A stretch of DNA of 24,034 bases from assembly GCA_023419535.1 (NCBI GenBank), contig JAEZXX010000055.1:1-24034 (forward strand), written 5' to 3'. The translations under genes and the position numbers were made by a program. Under the pieces are notes generated by a model, which saw only the letters and a program-made list of their open reading frames with translations, was not told the DNA's origin and ran no database searches. Shown here piece after piece: positions 22,311-24,034 of this stretch. The first letter of the stretch is position 1; each line of letters opens with the position of its first letter. Source of the stretch: Pseudomonadota bacterium (GTDB lineage: Bacteria > Pseudomonadota > Alphaproteobacteria > Rhizobiales > Rhizobiaceae).

Positions 22311-22919
22311 TCATCCACCGGACGTTCCCGTCCCCGCCCGTGCCACCGGCGACGTCGGCGCGTCGACCGGGAAGAAGGTGTAGGAGAGCGTGATCGGCGG
22401 CGCGTGCGCCAGTTCCTCGCGCTCCAGGAGCGCCGGATCGACGAAGAAGACGATCGGCATGTCGACCTCCTCGCCCGGCTGCAGCGTCTGCTCGTCGAAG
22501 CAGAAGCAGTAGAGCTTGTTGAAGTAGACGCCGGCCGCCTGCGGCGTGACGTTGAACGTCGCCATCGCGGTCACCGGCCGGTCCGAATCGTTGCGCACGC
22601 GGTACGCGGTCTGGCGCGTCTCGCCGAGCTTCACGCTCACCTGCCGCTCGGTCGGCCGGAAGGTCCAGGGCACGCCCGGCGAGGCGTTGGAATCGAACCG
22701 CACGGTGATCGAGCGATCGCTGACGGCGAGCGCGTTGGCCTCGGCCCGCTGCGTCGTGCCGCCGTAGCCGGTGACCTGGCAGAACAGCTCGTAGAGCGGC
22801 ACGGAGGCGTAGGCCGCACCGAGCATGCCCATGGAGAAGGCGAGGCAGCCGACGGCGATGCGGCGCGCACGCTTCTTGTCGAAGGGGCGCTCGGCCGGGC
22901 GTTCGGGTTCCGCGCCCAT
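22311..22919 (-). CDS. ctaG: Cytochrome c oxidase assembly protein CtaG/Cox11
   Basis: A membrane-anchored copper chaperone that delivers copper to the CuB site of subunit I. 202 aa: a charged N-terminus, one membrane segment (about 20-42) with SVPLYELFCQVTGYGG (the conserved Cys47), and an Ig-like periplasmic domain. The copper motif YCFCFDEQTL gives Cys138 and Cys140. The FFVDP motif follows. The ATG lies 2 nt after the coxF stop, so it is in the ctaB-coxF-ctaG operon. Confidence 0.96.
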   Translation of the reverse strand: MGAEPERPAERPFDKKRARRIAVGCLAFSMGMLGAAYASVPLYELFCQVTGYGGTTQRAEANALAVSDRSITVRFDSNASPGVPWTFRPTERQVSVKLGETRQTAYRVRNDSDRPVTAMATFNVTPQAAGVYFNKLYCFCFDEQTLQPGEEVDMPIVFFVDPALLEREELAHAPPITLSYTFFPVDAPTSPVARAGTGTSGG

Positions 22920-22921
22920 CG

Positions 22922-23056
22922 TCAGGAACTCATCCGGATGACGGTGACGACGTAGAAGATCACGATCAGCGCGACGAGCACGAAGGCGATCGCCACCGAG
23001 CGGCGGCGCTGGGCCTTGAGCTCCTGCGGCGTCAGGGTGATGCGCTCCTCCTCCAT
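22922..23056 (-). CDS. coxF: Small membrane protein of the cox operon (CoxF-like)
   Basis: 44 aa, easily missed as it is read inside a longer shadow frame. It begins MEEERITLTPQELKAQRRRS, then has one membrane segment (about 20-40), ending in RMSS. The N-terminus is cytoplasmic by the positive-inside rule. Position between ctaB and ctaG, TGATG overlap with the ctaB stop and 2-nt gap to ctaG match the coxF of rhizobial cox operons. The function is unknown; an oxidase assembly role is inferred from context. Confidence 0.85.
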   Translation of the reverse strand: MEEERITLTPQELKAQRRRSVAIAFVLVALIVIFYVVTVIRMSS

Positions 23057-23997
23057 CAGAAGACCCCCAGCGCGGAGAGCCGCGCGACGGTGCCTTCGCC
23101 GAGGAGCAGGGCGAACAGCGCGAAGAGGTAGAGGATCGAGAAGCCGAAGAGCTTCTTGGCCGGCACCATGGCCGTGTCGCCGTCCGGCATCTTCAGGACC
23201 TTCCAGGCCCCGAGGAGGAAGACGGCGCCGAGGACGGCCGAGACGACGCCGTAGACCGGCCCGGCGAAGCCGAGGGCGTAAGGAGCGACGCCGAGCGGCG
23301 CGAGGATCAGGCTGTAGGCGAAGATGTGCCGGCGCGTCGTCGCCTCGCCCGAGACGTTCGGAAGCATCGGCACGCCCGCCACGCCGTAGTCGCGCATCTT
23401 GAAGAGCGCGAGCGCCCAGAAATGCGGCGGCGTCCAGAGGAAGATGATCAGGAAGAGGACCAAGGATTCGAGGCTCACGCCGCCCGTCACGGCCGCCCAG
23501 CCGATCATCGGCGGGAAGGAACCCGCCGCGCCGCCGATGACGATGTTCTGCGTCGTCGTGCGCTTCAGGCCCATCGTGTAGATGACGGCGTAGAAGAAGA
23601 TGGTGAAGGCGAGGAAGGCGGCCGCGAACCAGTTGGCGGCGAGCCCGAGCAGCATCACCGACAGGATCGACAGAGACAGGCCGAAGGCGAGCGCCTGGCC
23701 GGGCGTGACGCGCCCGCTCGGGATCGGCCGCGCTGCGGTGCGCGTCATCAGGACGTCGATGTCGCGGTCGTACCACATGTTCAGGGCGCCCGACGCGCCG
23801 GCACCGACGGCGATCGCGAGGATCGAGACGAGCGCGAGCGCCGGATGCAGTTCGCCGGGCGCCAGCACGAGGCCCGTCACCGCGGTCAGCACCACGAGCG
23901 ACATGACCCTCGGCTTCAGAAGGTTCAGGAAGTCGCCTGGCTCCGCCAGGCTGATCGCGGGCCTCGAAAGGCCGGAGCCGATGTCGGTTGCGGTCAA
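23056..23997 (-). CDS. ctaB: Protohaem IX farnesyltransferase (haem O synthase)
   Basis: Attaches farnesyl diphosphate to haem B to make haem O, precursor of haem A for the oxidase. 313 aa of the UbiA prenyltransferase family with about nine membrane segments. The two Asp-rich motifs are present: NMWYDRDIDVLMTRTAARPIPSG (about residues 73-95) and the later KMRDYGVAGVPMLPNV. LKPRVMSLVV near the N-terminus is diagnostic. The start is TTG at 23997: GAGGTGATC, a near-perfect Shine-Dalgarno, lies just upstream, and the residues that follow match the family. The next upstream gene is outside the window. Its stop overlaps the coxF start. Confidence 0.95.
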   Translation of the reverse strand: MTATDIGSGLSRPAISLAEPGDFLNLLKPRVMSLVVLTAVTGLVLAPGELHPALALVSILAIAVGAGASGALNMWYDRDIDVLMTRTAARPIPSGRVTPGQALAFGLSLSILSVMLLGLAANWFAAAFLAFTIFFYAVIYTMGLKRTTTQNIVIGGAAGSFPPMIGWAAVTGGVSLESLVLFLIIFLWTPPHFWALALFKMRDYGVAGVPMLPNVSGEATTRRHIFAYSLILAPLGVAPYALGFAGPVYGVVSAVLGAVFLLGAWKVLKMPDGDTAMVPAKKLFGFSILYLFALFALLLGEGTVARLSALGVF

Positions 23998-24034
23998 GAG
24001 ATCACCTCGTGCACAGGGCCGGCGTCCGCCGGTC

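Noticed and set aside
1..24034. Mobile elements, CRISPR arrays, tRNA or rRNA genes
   Set aside because: No transposase or integrase motifs, direct-repeat arrays or cloverleaf-type sequences were found on reading both strands.

Overview
The window is a GC-rich chromosomal segment of housekeeping genes from an alphaproteobacterium, most likely of the order Hyphomicrobiales (Rhizobiales). The evidence is a fused TrpE-TrpG anthranilate synthase behind a trpL-type leader, the divK response regulator beside a DUF3572 gene, a DinB polymerase with an N-terminal zinc-ribbon-like segment, and the run ctaB-coxF-ctaG-ctaE-DUF983-SURF1-ispH-thrB-rnhA. The genus cannot be settled from the sequence alone. 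I see no insertion sequence, prophage, CRISPR array, tRNA or rRNA.

Layout. 1-2700: a periplasmic MltB-type lytic transglycosylase, a 27-codon ORF with a strong ribosome binding site inside a foldable leader, a NUDIX hydrolase and a divergent metallophosphoesterase. 2700-4550: a BenE-type transporter convergent with an unknown single-membrane-segment protein; their stop codons share the same TTAA. 4650-6620: leuA (2-isopropylmalate synthase) preceded by a Leu-rich leader peptide and alternative hairpins, which read as a leucine attenuator. 6640-10450: trpE(G), then a cation diffusion facilitator 4 nt downstream, then a PPOX-family flavoprotein, all on the minus strand behind a trpL attenuator. 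10450-10940: about 490 bp with no supportable gene. 10940-13830: divK (minus), and divergently DUF3572, a HAD-like protein and dinB, closely spaced. 13840-17310: dnaE. 17458-21160: rnhA, thrB, ispH, SURF1 and DUF983, on the minus strand and mostly overlapping. 21245-23997: ctaE, ctaG, coxF and ctaB.

How it fits together. The right third makes and assembles the aa3 cytochrome c oxidase: CtaB makes haem O, CtaG delivers CuB copper, SURF1 aids assembly and CtaE is subunit III. Isoprenoid (IspH) and threonine (ThrB) synthesis and RNase HI follow. The middle carries two amino-acid biosynthesis genes, leuA and trpE(G), each apparently controlled by ribosome-mediated attenuation through a short leader peptide. 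Neither leader has a clear Shine-Dalgarno, and both have a promoter-like element ending just before the ATG, so both may be leaderless. The replication and DNA-damage polymerases DnaE and DinB are encoded tail to tail, 12 nt apart.

The most interesting non-gene signals are the leucine attenuator (6442-6580), the tryptophan attenuator (10286-10412), and the structured leader in front of the unannotated 27-codon ORF (1011-1143). No wholly new multi-gene system stands out.
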